Shown piece by piece: positions 42,901 through 51,025 of a stretch of 64,000 nucleotides of DNA. Numbering within the stretch: the stretch's first letter is position 1; every line of letters begins with the position of its first letter. The notes below the pieces were generated by a model, which was not told the origin of the DNA, did no database searches, and saw only the letters and a program-made list of their open reading frames with translations. Both the position numbers and the translations under genes were made by a program. This stretch comes from BOG-224 sp963783505. GTDB lineage: Bacteria; Acidobacteriota; Terriglobia; Bryobacterales; Bryobacteraceae. The stretch covers positions 62,001-126,000 of the forward strand of contig CAWAOP010000019.1 in the NCBI GenBank assembly GCA_963783505.1, in the 5' to 3' direction.

Positions 42901-43598
42901 TTCGACGTGAGGACCTTGACCTCTTCTACCGCATCGGGATTGATGGACACCAGCGCCCCGGTGTTGTTGCCCAGGTTCAGGTTCGTAATGCCATCGAGCG
43001 TGTATTCGTGCTCCAGGCTGCGCGTGCCGTTGACCTGGAAACTACCGGTGATGTTGGTCACCGTGGAAGCCGCGTTCGCCACCAGCGCGCTCACGTTGAC
43101 GCCGGGAATGAACTTCATCATATCGACGATGTTCTGGCCGTTGAGCGCGATGTCACGGAGTTGCCGGTTGGTCACCAGGTCGGACCGCTCGCCGGACGTC
43201 TCCTGGATGGTTAGCTGCGCCGCCTCGGCCGTGACAGTCACGGTCTCGGTAAGGCTGCCCACCTGGAGCACCAGATCTCCGATGGTGACCTTCGTGGCCA
43301 CTGGAACGACCACTCCGCTCTTCTCCGCCTTCTTGAAACCCGACAATCCGGCGTTCACCGAGTACGTTCCGGCCGGAACCAGTGGAAAGATGAAGTTCCC
43401 TTCCGGGTTCGAGACGACGGTCAACGTCAGCCCTCTGCCGGGGTCGGCGGCCGTTACGGTGGCGCCGGCTACTAACCCGCCATTCGAGTCCTTGACGGTT
43501 CCCACAATCGATCCGTCGCTCTGCGCGAGTGCTCCGCCGGCAACGACGCATGCAATGGTCAACGCCAACGCTATTCTCTTTACACCCAAGGTAAACAT
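39921..43598 (-). CDS. Oar-like TonB-dependent outer-membrane receptor
   Basis: 1225 aa from ATG 43598 (GGAGG 7 nt upstream, then a signal peptide). Domain order: carboxypeptidase regulatory-like (SDGSIVGTVKDSNGGLVAGA), plug (NGQNIVDMMKFIPGVNVS, EVKVLTSNYQAEYGRSGGGV), and a long barrel ending VIQLGVKFYF with the required terminal Phe. Oar-type receptors import large substrates, and in Acidobacteria they accompany glycan degradation without SusD. It is transcribed divergently from a histidine kinase over a palindrome-rich region. Confidence 0.92.
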   Translation of the reverse strand: MFTLGVKRIALALTIACVVAGGALAQSDGSIVGTVKDSNGGLVAGATVTAADPGRGLTLTVVSNPEGNFIFPLVPAGTYSVNAGLSGFKKAEKSGVVVPVATKVTIGDLVLQVGSLTETVTVTAEAAQLTIQETSGERSDLVTNRQLRDIALNGQNIVDMMKFIPGVNVSALVANAASTVTNITGSFQVNGTRSLEHEYTLDGITNLNLGNNTGALVSINPDAVEEVKVLTSNYQAEYGRSGGGVIALTTRGGTNVYHGGASYFRRHDSMNADSYFNDLRGGSAAAFPRPLYRYNFYGWNFGGPVFIPHLVHGKNKLFFFAGQEYYNQLVPQASSINIRVPTLLERTGDFSKSVDGSGKAITITDPTTGSPFPGNVIPPASLYGPGQAILNFLPQPNTTVGGNVYNYTSQVPSSYPRSETILRGDWNINGNTRLSVRWVYNHDDQKFAYGTTTASWNWPLTITDRRNGPGSVPSISLTRNFGPTWVNEFVFGVGRGGVTIAPEGEAATRAASGINTPMLYPAANTASYIPSLTFGGIASVSTPANTSVFGPFNQRFLIWQIMDSLTKVHGAHVFKLGFYLQSASNASNNQTHVQSDIDFTNSASNPLNSGYPFSNALLGVYNTYTQANAKPYQNYLYHDISGYAQDTWKVAPRITLDLGIRFSWFQPVHNTAGDGAYFNPSSFSTSQAERLYRPVCVGASTCSLGAATYRAIDPATTGAATLANTLPGYYAGKLVPNAGSVSNGMVLVSQGYPSGGVTTRAILPQPRLGLAWDATGDHKTVVRGGFGLSIDRYESGLTGFGASNAPLVLQPTLQYGYLQNIQSGGSGLLSPLTITGVTENMSFPHIYSYSIGVQRDIGAGTVIDISYVGSKSRDLPRKTNLNTPPYGATFTAAAQDPTKFAGGVIPAAEPGLPALYSSAGLSFSGANVLGTDFLRPYQGYSDITWYVFDAEANYKSLQVSAQRRFSHVLTYGIAYTLSKTMTTISDDGTFTRLVNPGLDYALASFDRTHYFVGNFVWDLPKGSGIFGGNKLAAAVLNNWVVSGVTTLASGQPTEVGLTISGQDAGNRLLGTPTSGNLSGQQPRFLLNGTPQVNGSLIGMYALAVPGLGNTGPYPRMYLRNPWIANQDLSVFKNIPLSGDGSRYIQLRVEAFNALNHPQISGFNLTSNVTNGAGQTGNSIFSNFTGLLASNNTRPAGSTLVLGTYFGEPSAAQNMRVIQLGVKFYF

Positions 43599-43764
43599 CC
43601 GTTTCCTCCCTCGCTGTCCGGATATCCTATCTCGATTCCGAAGCTGCGGCGCCGCTCTGACTGAACTAACCTGGAGCGACCGTTCCGTTCGAACCTGAGT
43701 CGCATCGCGGTTTATTCTAAGGCATCTCTCCGTGATTGTCATTGATCGTTCGCCATAGCTTTAC

Positions 43765-43781
43765 CTATGCGAATAGCATAG
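43765..43781. promoter_or_regulatory. Operator-like palindrome CTATGC-N5-GCATAG (receptor side)
   Basis: Perfect 6-bp arms around GAATA. The full 17-mer is the exact reverse complement of that at 43937-43953, and a GCATAG half-site follows at 43798. It lies about 170 bp upstream of the receptor ATG. Candidate binding site for the NarL-type regulator at 47022, by position only. Confidence 0.55.
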
Positions 43782-43936
43782 ATAAATCTGAACGTTTGCA
43801 TAGGACGGGCAGTTGTGACCTTACAGTGAATTGGGAAGCTAGCAGGTTCCGCGCGGCGGTCTCGCCGCGCGCCTTCGTCCCCGATGGGTTGTAGCGCTGG
43901 GTTTGCGTGCCGCCGAAGTTGTACGCAGACCATAGT

Positions 43937-43953
43937 CTATGCTATTCGCATAG
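43937..43953. promoter_or_regulatory. Operator-like palindrome CTATGC-N5-GCATAG (kinase side)
   Basis: Same 17-bp palindrome with spacer TATTC, 172 bp from its partner. It lies 15-20 bp upstream of a -10-like TGATACT, so a bound protein would touch the -35 region of the kinase promoter. Confidence 0.55.
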
Positions 43954-44003
43954 GTTTCGGAAGGTCGCCGATGGTGATACTCTGAGGAGGCTTGAGCCGG
44001 GTC

Positions 44004-46994
44004 ATGTCGATGTCTGTTCATCTCGCAGGCGAGCGAAGAGTTAGAACGACTGCCGCGGCCCGCCTGCTGGCGGTTCTAATTCCGTTGGTTGTGGTTGGGA
44101 CGCCGGCGTACGCCGAAGGGCTCGAATTCCTCCAGGGCCCCACCTATGGCGTCGACTCTTGGCGCGAGGCGGAAGGATTGCCGCAGTCCAGAATCAGGAC
44201 CATCGCGCAAACGCATGACGGATACATCTGGCTGGGCACCGATGGCGGCGCTGTCCGCTTCAATGGAACCAGTTTCACGGCGTTCACCGTGGAAACCGGA
44301 AGCCTGAAGGACAACGAGGTCTGGGCGCTGCAGGAAGACGATGAACATGCGCTGTGGATCGGGACATACGGAGGTGGCGTCACCCGCCTCAAAGACGGCC
44401 AGTTCAGGACCTTTACGACCGCCGACGGCCTGCCCGACGATGTCGTCACGCGCATCGAGAAGGACTCCTCCGGCGATCTCTGGATCGCCACGTCGACCGG
44501 ATTCAGCCGCTATTCGCACGGGCGTTTCATCCGCATCGAATCGCCGGAACGGCCAGCCACCGCCACCCGCGACACCATCTGTGCGCGCTCTCCTCGCGAC
44601 GTGTTCATCGCCACAAGTTCGCAAGTGTTTCGGCTCTCGGACGGCGGCTTCGAAGCTCTCGGCGGCCTCGTCCAGCAAGGCGATGGGTCGATCGAGAAAC
44701 TGACCTGCGCCGCCGATGGTTCCTTCTGGATCGGGTTTAGCAACGGCGCGATCAAGAACTGGAAGGATGGCAAAGTCAACGCGTTCCAGCCCCAGCGCGG
44801 GCCGGCCACTCCGATTACCGCGATCTATGAAGATTCCTCCGGGGGCGTTTGGGCGGCGCTGGGCCGGACCCTTTACCGGCTGCGGAACAAGCGATTCGAA
44901 CGGGTTCCGTTGCAGGACGAGAAAACGGACCTCGGCGTAGTGTACAGCATGCACCTTGATCGCGAGGGCAGCATGTGGGTTGGGCTGCAATCCAACGGGT
45001 TGGGCCGTCTCCGCGTGAGAAAGATCTCGACGCTGCCGGCTTTCGACGGCGCGCCCGACGATCTCGCGCGGTGCGTGTATCAGGACCGGCACGGCGATAT
45101 CTGGGTGGGAACGTCCAACGGCTTTGCCCGCTATCGCGACGGGCGACTGCTATCGTACACTTCCCTTCCCGGGGGGCGTTCGGGACCCGTCAGGTCCTTT
45201 GCCGAGGACCGGCAAGGCCGGCTCTGGATTGGCGCGGGCAAAGACCTGCTGCTTCTCACCGCGGGCCGCCTGAGCGATTTCCCCGGCTGGCAGGCCTCAT
45301 CCATCATCACCGTGATTTACAACGATACCGCAGGCGGCATGTGGGTTGGAACCGATTGGGACGGGCTCTACCAGTGGACCGGCTCGACGTTCCGGGATTA
45401 CCGCACAGAGGACGGCCTGGCCGGAAACCGGATCCGCGCCCTCTTGCGCGACCGTCAAGGCGCGCTCTGGATCAGCGCGGTCGGAGCCGGCGTAAGCCGC
45501 TTCGCCCAGGGGAAGTTCACCAATTATGGAACTGGCACAGGCTTGGCTGGAAATCGCGTCTATGCCATTTACGAAGACGAGGCCGGTACGCTCTGGTTTG
45601 CCACGCGCAACGGGCTAACACGGCTCAAAGATGGAAAGTTCTTTTCCTATACGTCGGCGTCGGGCCTTTGGGTGGATTTCGTATATAGCATTCTCGATGA
45701 CGGAATCGGAAACTTCTGGTTTAGTTCCGCGCAGGGGCTTTTCAAGGTCTCCAAGACCGAACTGGCGGACTTTGCGGACGGGCGCGCCAGGACCGTCAAC
45801 TCAGTCAGCTATGGAGTGCGGGACGGAATGAAGACGCGCGCGTGCAACGTCGGCAACCAACCGATCGCATGGAAGACGGCCGGCGGCCTGTTGTTATTCA
45901 GTTCCTTGAGGGGCGTTGTGGTGGTTGACCCCAAGCGCATGACCTCCAGTTCCTACGTCCCTCCGGTGCACATCGAAAGCGTCAGCGTGAACCGGCGCCC
46001 GCAGCCTTTGGATCGGGAACCGAGCCTGGCTCTGGGCCCCGGAGAGGTTGAAGTCGACTATGCCGCGCTCGGCTACCTGGATCCCGAAAAGGTCCGATTC
46101 AAGTACATGCTGGAAGGCTCCGATCGCGATTGGGTGGACGCCGGGGGGAGGAGATTCGCGCATTACGCCAACCTGCCGCCCGGCCGCTACATTTTCCGTG
46201 TGATCGCCGGGACCGTTGGCGGATCGTGGAACGAAACCGGGGCTTCGTTCGGGTTCTATCTAAAGCCGCATATCTATCAGACCCGGCCGTTTCTCGGCGC
46301 GGCCGTTCTGGGCGCGTTGCTGCTGGCCTGGTTGCTGTACAGGCTCCGCATGCACGAATTGAAGGCCCGGTATTCGGCGGTACTGGCTGAGCGCAACCGG
46401 ATCTCCCAGGATATCCACGACACTTTCGCGCAGAATCTGGCCGGCATCGCGTTGCAGTTGGACTCCGTGACCATGCAGTTAGAGGAGATCCCCCAAGGCT
46501 TGAGGGAGAGGCTTGACGAAGCCTGCAACCTGACGCGTTATAGCTTGGCGGAAGTAAGGCGCGCCGTCGGCGATCTCCGTTCCGACGAACTCGAGAAAGA
46601 AGAACTGCCGGCGGCCCTGCCCGCGGTCGCCCGGCGGATGGCCGCCACCTCCCCGATTCAGCCTTCCGTCCAGGTGTTGGGTACGCCCATACGGTTGAAT
46701 CCGGTTACGGAGAAGAATCTTCTGCGCATCTTCCAGGAGGCTTTGGCCAATGCTATGAAACACGCCCAGGCCAAGGCGATCGACGTTGAGTTGCGGTACG
46801 GGCGCGACGATCTGGTATTGCGCGTGCGCGACGACGGGTGCGGGTTCGACGCCGAGCGCGCGATTCCGTTCGGGATCGGACACTACGGCCTGACCGGCAT
46901 GCGCGAGCGGGCAGAGAGGATTGGCGCGAGCCTCACGCTTCGCAGCGCGCCCGGCGCGGGGACGGAATTGCTGGTCGTCGTGCCGCTCTCGTGA
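44004..46994 (+). CDS. Sensor histidine kinase (reg_prop / Y_Y_Y / HisKA_3)
   Basis: 996 aa from ATG 44004; TTG 43992 abuts the ribosome binding site, ATG 44010 is also possible. A signal or anchor segment (LLAVLIPLVVVGTPAYA) is followed by about ten two-component-regulator propeller repeats (GYIWLGTDGGAVRFNG, ALWIGTYGGGVTRLKDG, GDLWIATSTGFSRY), making two seven-bladed-type periplasmic propellers. A Y_Y_Y domain follows (VEVDYAALGYLDPEKVRFKY), then a membrane helix (FLGAAVLGALLLAWLLYRL), HisKA_3 with phospho-His in RNRISQDIHDTFAQNLAG, and HATPase_c (EALANAMKHAQAKAI, VRDDGCGFD). It is the SusR/HTCS sensor layout, but with a separate regulator. Likely senses oligosaccharide. Confidence 0.93.
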   Translation: MSMSVHLAGERRVRTTAAARLLAVLIPLVVVGTPAYAEGLEFLQGPTYGVDSWREAEGLPQSRIRTIAQTHDGYIWLGTDGGAVRFNGTSFTAFTVETGSLKDNEVWALQEDDEHALWIGTYGGGVTRLKDGQFRTFTTADGLPDDVVTRIEKDSSGDLWIATSTGFSRYSHGRFIRIESPERPATATRDTICARSPRDVFIATSSQVFRLSDGGFEALGGLVQQGDGSIEKLTCAADGSFWIGFSNGAIKNWKDGKVNAFQPQRGPATPITAIYEDSSGGVWAALGRTLYRLRNKRFERVPLQDEKTDLGVVYSMHLDREGSMWVGLQSNGLGRLRVRKISTLPAFDGAPDDLARCVYQDRHGDIWVGTSNGFARYRDGRLLSYTSLPGGRSGPVRSFAEDRQGRLWIGAGKDLLLLTAGRLSDFPGWQASSIITVIYNDTAGGMWVGTDWDGLYQWTGSTFRDYRTEDGLAGNRIRALLRDRQGALWISAVGAGVSRFAQGKFTNYGTGTGLAGNRVYAIYEDEAGTLWFATRNGLTRLKDGKFFSYTSASGLWVDFVYSILDDGIGNFWFSSAQGLFKVSKTELADFADGRARTVNSVSYGVRDGMKTRACNVGNQPIAWKTAGGLLLFSSLRGVVVVDPKRMTSSSYVPPVHIESVSVNRRPQPLDREPSLALGPGEVEVDYAALGYLDPEKVRFKYMLEGSDRDWVDAGGRRFAHYANLPPGRYIFRVIAGTVGGSWNETGASFGFYLKPHIYQTRPFLGAAVLGALLLAWLLYRLRMHELKARYSAVLAERNRISQDIHDTFAQNLAGIALQLDSVTMQLEEIPQGLRERLDEACNLTRYSLAEVRRAVGDLRSDELEKEELPAALPAVARRMAATSPIQPSVQVLGTPIRLNPVTEKNLLRIFQEALANAMKHAQAKAIDVELRYGRDDLVLRVRDDGCGFDAERAIPFGIGHYGLTGMRERAERIGASLTLRSAPGAGTELLVVVPLS

Positions 46995-47021
46995 TAGATA
47001 CGTTTTGGAAGGAACGAAACT

Positions 47022-47654
47022 ATGAGCCAAGAACCTCGGATTCGAATCATGATCGTGGAAGATCATTTTGTGGTCCGCGTCGGGCTCAAGGCGATTATCA
47101 ACAGCCAGCAGGACATGGTGACCGTGGCTGAAGCCGCGAATGGGAAGCAGGCGATTGAAGCCTTTGAGCAATACCAGCCCGATGTGACTTTGATGGACCT
47201 GAGGATTCCCGGCCTGAACGGAATCGGCGCCATCGGCGCGATCATCGAGAAATTCCCTCGCGCTCGGATCATTGTGTTATCGACCTATGGCGGAGACGAA
47301 AACATATCGAGGGCCTTTAAGGCCGGAGCGAGGGCGTACTTCCTGAAGGACGTCAAGGGCCAGGAACTGGTGGATGCCATCCGCGCGGTCCACGAAGGAC
47401 AACGGCCGCTTCCACCGGAGATTGCATCCCAACTGGCGGAGAGTCTCCCGCGCACGCCGTTGAGCGCGAGGGAACTGGAAATCCTGAAACTGATCGCGAA
47501 GGGAAAATCAAACAAGGAGATTGCGGCCGGTCTCGCGATCGGCGAAGGAACGGTCAGGGTTCACGCTAGTAACATCTTTGCGAAACTGGGCTGCGGCGAC
47601 CGGGCGCAGGCTGTGGCGGAGGCGTTCCGCCGCGGCATCATCGAAGTTGAATGA
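47022..47654 (+). CDS. NarL/LuxR-family response regulator
   Basis: 210 aa, 27 bp after the kinase. The receiver domain is IRIMIVEDHFVVRVGLKAII, with phospho-acceptor Asp in PDVTLMDLRIPGLNG and Lys in ARAYFLKDVKG. The LuxR helix-turn-helix is LSARELEILKLIAKGKSNKE then IAAGLAIGEGTVRVHASNIF. It pairs with the HisKA_3 kinase, the usual NarL match. The palindromes in the divergent region upstream of the kinase are obvious candidate targets. Confidence 0.95.
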   Translation: MSQEPRIRIMIVEDHFVVRVGLKAIINSQQDMVTVAEAANGKQAIEAFEQYQPDVTLMDLRIPGLNGIGAIGAIIEKFPRARIIVLSTYGGDENISRAFKAGARAYFLKDVKGQELVDAIRAVHEGQRPLPPEIASQLAESLPRTPLSARELEILKLIAKGKSNKEIAAGLAIGEGTVRVHASNIFAKLGCGDRAQAVAEAFRRGIIEVE

Positions 47655-47691
47655 AGACCGCGGAGATGGAGCCGCTCTCCGCAACGCCGCT

Positions 47692-50600
47692 CTAAGATGA
47701 ACCTGATCCTCGCCGAGGCAGGCGCAAGCTCCTGGACGCCCCCGCGGGAAGAAACGAAAAAAGCCGACGGCGCGCGCGGCCTGCGAAAAAGGCGCCGCCG
47801 TCAGCCGCTACCAGGGTTACCGTTTCGCCCTGATGACGCACTGTGGGTGGAGGCGTCTGGCCGGCGCCGCGCCCGCCACCACCGGCGGCTGCTCCTCGGC
47901 CCGCGTTGACGAAGGCCCCCGAGGACGGGTCGGAGCCGTCCGGAGGCGGTCCAATTGCGGGGCGAGGCTCGGTCGACGGCGTCGCCGCGGCCCCGCGGCC
48001 GCCGCGACCGCCACCTGGGCCACCTGCGCCGCCCGCGCGCAGCAACTCGATCTGGTCTCCTTTCACCGTTCCGGTGTAGTTGACGTTCCCGGCGGTGAAA
48101 GAAATGTTGGCTCCGTCCACTTTGCCGTCCGTGATCGCGACGGGCGTGTCTGCGCCACCACCACCGCCGCGGCCGCCTCCGCCACCGGCGCCTTCTATGC
48201 TTCCTGTAAGCACGTTCCCATTCTGTAGGAAGGTGTATACCCCACCGCCCCCGCCGCCGCCGAATCCGCCGCCGCCACGTCCCGTCGCGGCTGCCGCCAC
48301 CACTTGCGGCCGCCACAGGCCGGTGATGCCCGATCCGGACGGGACCTCGCGCTCCCACGGCGCCACCTGCGGGCGAAGCTTGGTGGCTTTGGAGGAGATA
48401 GTGACCGTAGCCGGCGTAAGCCCGGGCGAGGTCGCCTCCACAGTGATGTTACCCGCTGTTTTTGAGGACTGCACGAGCGCCATGCACAGGCCGTTGAAAG
48501 CCTTCCGCGAACTGCTCTTATCGGGTTCGTGACTGGTAGGGTCGCCGTTGCCCACGCCAATCACTTTGCCCTGGCCGGTTACCCGGTAATTGATCTGGTT
48601 ACCGGCGAGCGGGTGGTAGCGGCCCTGGGCGTCCTGTACCTCGATGGCGAACATGGCTACGTCTTCGCCGTCGGCCACGATCTCATTCCGATCCACCGTC
48701 ATCGCCAATTTCGCCGCGGCCCCTGTGGTTTCGCGCTTTTCCGTCATCACCTGCTTGCCGTCCCTGAAGCCCCGCGCCTCAATCGTGCCGGGAGCGTACT
48801 TGACGTTCCACGCCAGGTGCGAAGCCTTCTTCATGTCCTTGGCGCCCAGGCTCTGTCCGTTGAGGAACAGTTCCACGCGGTCCATGTTCGAATGGACCCA
48901 CACGGCGATTTCCTGCCCCTCCAGCCCCGGCCAGTTCCAATGTGGAAACAGGTGCAGCACGGGCTTGGCGGTCCACCAAGACTGGAAGTAGAAGAAGCTG
49001 TCCTTGGGGAAGCCGCACATATCGATGATGCCGTACTGCGAGCCGATGTTAGGCCACTGATACGGCGAAGGCTCGCCGCGGTAGTCGAAGCCCGTCCAGA
49101 TATAGCCTCCCGACAGCCACGGCTGCGCGTCGACGAACCTCCACCAGCCCTCGCACGATGCGCGCCCGCTGGTGGTGTACGGATCGTACGATCCCACGAA
49201 ACCGTCGCTCCGGATCCATAGTGTAGGCGCCCGGGTCGCCACCGCGCTCACCGTCTCGCTTTCGATGACGAGTTTCTTCGGATTCGCCTCGTGGAAGGCT
49301 AACGCCCGCGGATCGGCGTAGTGGAAACCGACCACGTCGGTCGCGGCGATGGAAGCCGGCAAGCTTATCCCGTCAACCGTGTTCGGCCGCGAGCCGTCGT
49401 GTTTCGCCGCCACCTCCGCCATCGACGCGATAATGAGCGCTCCCTTCTCGGTGTTCGCAGTCCCTTCCTCATTCGCCAGGGACCAGATAATGACGCTCGG
49501 GTGATTCCGGTCGCGTCGCACCAGGTTCGTGAACTGGCCGAGCCCCTCGGGGTTGGAGGAGAACATGCGCGTTTCATCCATGACCAGCATGCCCAGTTCG
49601 TCGGCTGCATCCAGCAGCTCCGGCGTGGGCTGATTGTGCGACGTGCGCAGCGAGTTGCAGCCCATCTCCTGCAGCTTGCGCACCCGGTAGTACTGCACCG
49701 AGTCCGGCAGCGCCGCGCCCAGGCCGGCATGGTCCTGGTGGTTGCAGGTCCCTTTGAGCCTTACTGCTTTGCCGTTCAGCAAGAATCCCTTCTCTGTGTC
49801 GAAGCTGGCGGTGCGGATGCCGAACGGAGTCTCATAGCGATCGGTAACTTTGCCGCCCGCTTCCACCTCGGTAACCAGCTTGTACATGTTCCGCTTCTCG
49901 AGAGACCACAGCGCGGGCGCGGTCACCGGGACCTGTTGTTCCCACGTGCGTTCGCCGCCTTCCGCCACTGAAACCGGCAGCGTCGCGGCTTTTCCGACCG
50001 TCTTACCGGACGGATCGACGATCGTCGATGTGACGCGCGTATTCTGCGCGCCTTTCCCTTGATTCTCCACTTCGGTTCGAATCGATAAGGTCGCGCTGCC
50101 GGCCTGCACTTTGGAGCGCACGAACGTACCCCACTTCTTTACGTGCACGGGGTTGGTCTTTACGAGCCAGACGTGCCTGTAGATGCCGGCGCCCTCGTAG
50201 AACCAGCCGTCGCTTTGAGTAGCGTCCACGCGGACCAGCAGCACGTTCCTGGCGCCTGGAGTGGCGAAATCGGTTACGTCGAAACTGAATGGGTCGTAGC
50301 CGCCTATGTGCCGGCCCATGTAGAAGCCGTTAAATATGACCGTGGCCTCGCGATAGGCGGCGTCGAATTCCACCGTGATGCGCTTGCCGGCGTCGGAAGC
50401 CGGGAGCTCGAGGATGCGCCGGTACCATCCGACGCTCGTGGCCGGGTAACTGCGGCCGAGCGGATAGAACCCTTTGCTGGATAGCGCCGGATCGTTTTGA
50501 AAGGGCAACTCGATGGCCCAGTCGTGCGGCAGGTCCACGGCTTTCCAGTCGCTGTCGTCGAACAACGCCGTAGCTACGGGGCCGAAGTTGCCAGTCTTCG

Positions 50601-50838
50601 AGAAGTTGCCCCGGAAATTGAAATCCCGCGCGGCGTCGCTGGCGTTACCGAGGTGGAAACGCCAACCGAAATCGAGGAGTAGCCGCTCGCGCGCCGGGCC
50701 GGCGGCGGGCGCCGCAGGGGCGGGTGGCGCGGCTTGGGTCTGCCCTTTCGCGCTCCCAATGCCTTCCGTCGCCGCCGCAACCACGGCCGGCGCCGCCAAG
50801 CTGGTTCTAAGAAGATGACGTCGCGTAAAAGGTTTCAT
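47692..50838 (-). CDS. GH2 beta-galactosidase-like enzyme, Tat-exported, with Gly-rich C-terminal domain
   Basis: 1048 aa. It has a Tat signal (FTRRHLLRTSLAAPAVVAAA) and an Ala/Pro linker. The GH2 sugar-binding domain is DFGWRFHLGNASDAARDFNF and DWKAVDLPHDWAIELPF. Ig-like and TIM-barrel domains follow: CNSLRTSHNQPTPELLDAAD, acid/base Glu in SVIIWSLANEEG, KLVIESETVS. DUF4982 and Ig-like C-domains precede a small beta domain (FLQNGNVLTGSIEG, VDGANISFTAGNVNYTGTVK) interrupted by long Gly/Arg loops. The last roughly 30 codons (from DGGAFFAGRARRRLF) read through a terminator hairpin, so the authentic C-terminus may be earlier, with a small indel. Likely acts on galactose or another hexose side chain of plant polysaccharide. 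Confidence 0.88.
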   Translation of the reverse strand: MKPFTRRHLLRTSLAAPAVVAAATEGIGSAKGQTQAAPPAPAAPAAGPARERLLLDFGWRFHLGNASDAARDFNFRGNFSKTGNFGPVATALFDDSDWKAVDLPHDWAIELPFQNDPALSSKGFYPLGRSYPATSVGWYRRILELPASDAGKRITVEFDAAYREATVIFNGFYMGRHIGGYDPFSFDVTDFATPGARNVLLVRVDATQSDGWFYEGAGIYRHVWLVKTNPVHVKKWGTFVRSKVQAGSATLSIRTEVENQGKGAQNTRVTSTIVDPSGKTVGKAATLPVSVAEGGERTWEQQVPVTAPALWSLEKRNMYKLVTEVEAGGKVTDRYETPFGIRTASFDTEKGFLLNGKAVRLKGTCNHQDHAGLGAALPDSVQYYRVRKLQEMGCNSLRTSHNQPTPELLDAADELGMLVMDETRMFSSNPEGLGQFTNLVRRDRNHPSVIIWSLANEEGTANTEKGALIIASMAEVAAKHDGSRPNTVDGISLPASIAATDVVGFHYADPRALAFHEANPKKLVIESETVSAVATRAPTLWIRSDGFVGSYDPYTTSGRASCEGWWRFVDAQPWLSGGYIWTGFDYRGEPSPYQWPNIGSQYGIIDMCGFPKDSFFYFQSWWTAKPVLHLFPHWNWPGLEGQEIAVWVHSNMDRVELFLNGQSLGAKDMKKASHLAWNVKYAPGTIEARGFRDGKQVMTEKRETTGAAAKLAMTVDRNEIVADGEDVAMFAIEVQDAQGRYHPLAGNQINYRVTGQGKVIGVGNGDPTSHEPDKSSSRKAFNGLCMALVQSSKTAGNITVEATSPGLTPATVTISSKATKLRPQVAPWEREVPSGSGITGLWRPQVVAAAATGRGGGGFGGGGGGGVYTFLQNGNVLTGSIEGAGGGGGRGGGGGADTPVAITDGKVDGANISFTAGNVNYTGTVKGDQIELLRAGGAGGPGGGRGGRGAAATPSTEPRPAIGPPPDGSDPSSGAFVNAGRGAAAGGGGRGAGQTPPPTVRHQGETVTLVAADGGAFFAGRARRRLFSFLPAGASRSLRLPRRGSGSS
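47757..47802 (-). terminator. Rho-independent terminator overlapping the GH2 3' end
   Basis: On the minus strand GACGGCG (47802-47796) pairs with CGCCGTC (47772-47766) and is followed within three bases by TTTTTT (47762-47757). It lies inside the reading frame that runs to 47692, which is odd for an intact gene end. Confidence 0.7.
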
Positions 50839-51025
50839 CTTAGTCTCCGCTCCATATCGAGGACAAATTGCAGAACGGGGACTGACTCGAAGTTCACTGC
50901 CGTCGTGAAACTCCCAACCAGTCCCCGTCTTGTTCTTGCACGATTCTTACTCGCTTGTGCCGGCGCCGGACGCGGGCTAGAAACGGAACCGCAACGTCAT
51001 GGACATCAGACGGGGCTGCGCCGAA

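Larger units (their letters stand above)
43599..44003. other. Divergent regulatory region (receptor / histidine kinase)
   Basis: 405 bp between the receptor ATG and the kinase ATG. It carries two mirror-image palindromes (43765-43781, 43937-43953), an extra GCATAG half-site (43798-43803) and further CATAG/CTATG words, for example CATAG-T-CTATG at 43931-43941. A GAGGAGG ribosome binding site is at 43984-43990 and a -10-like TGATACT near 43974. No gene is supported. Confidence 0.55.

Noticed and set aside
47801..48560. Arg- and Gly-rich ORFs in the other frames of the GH2 3' end
   Set aside because: They mirror the Gly-rich loops of GH2 and lack starts; the GH2 frame carries the recognisable strands.
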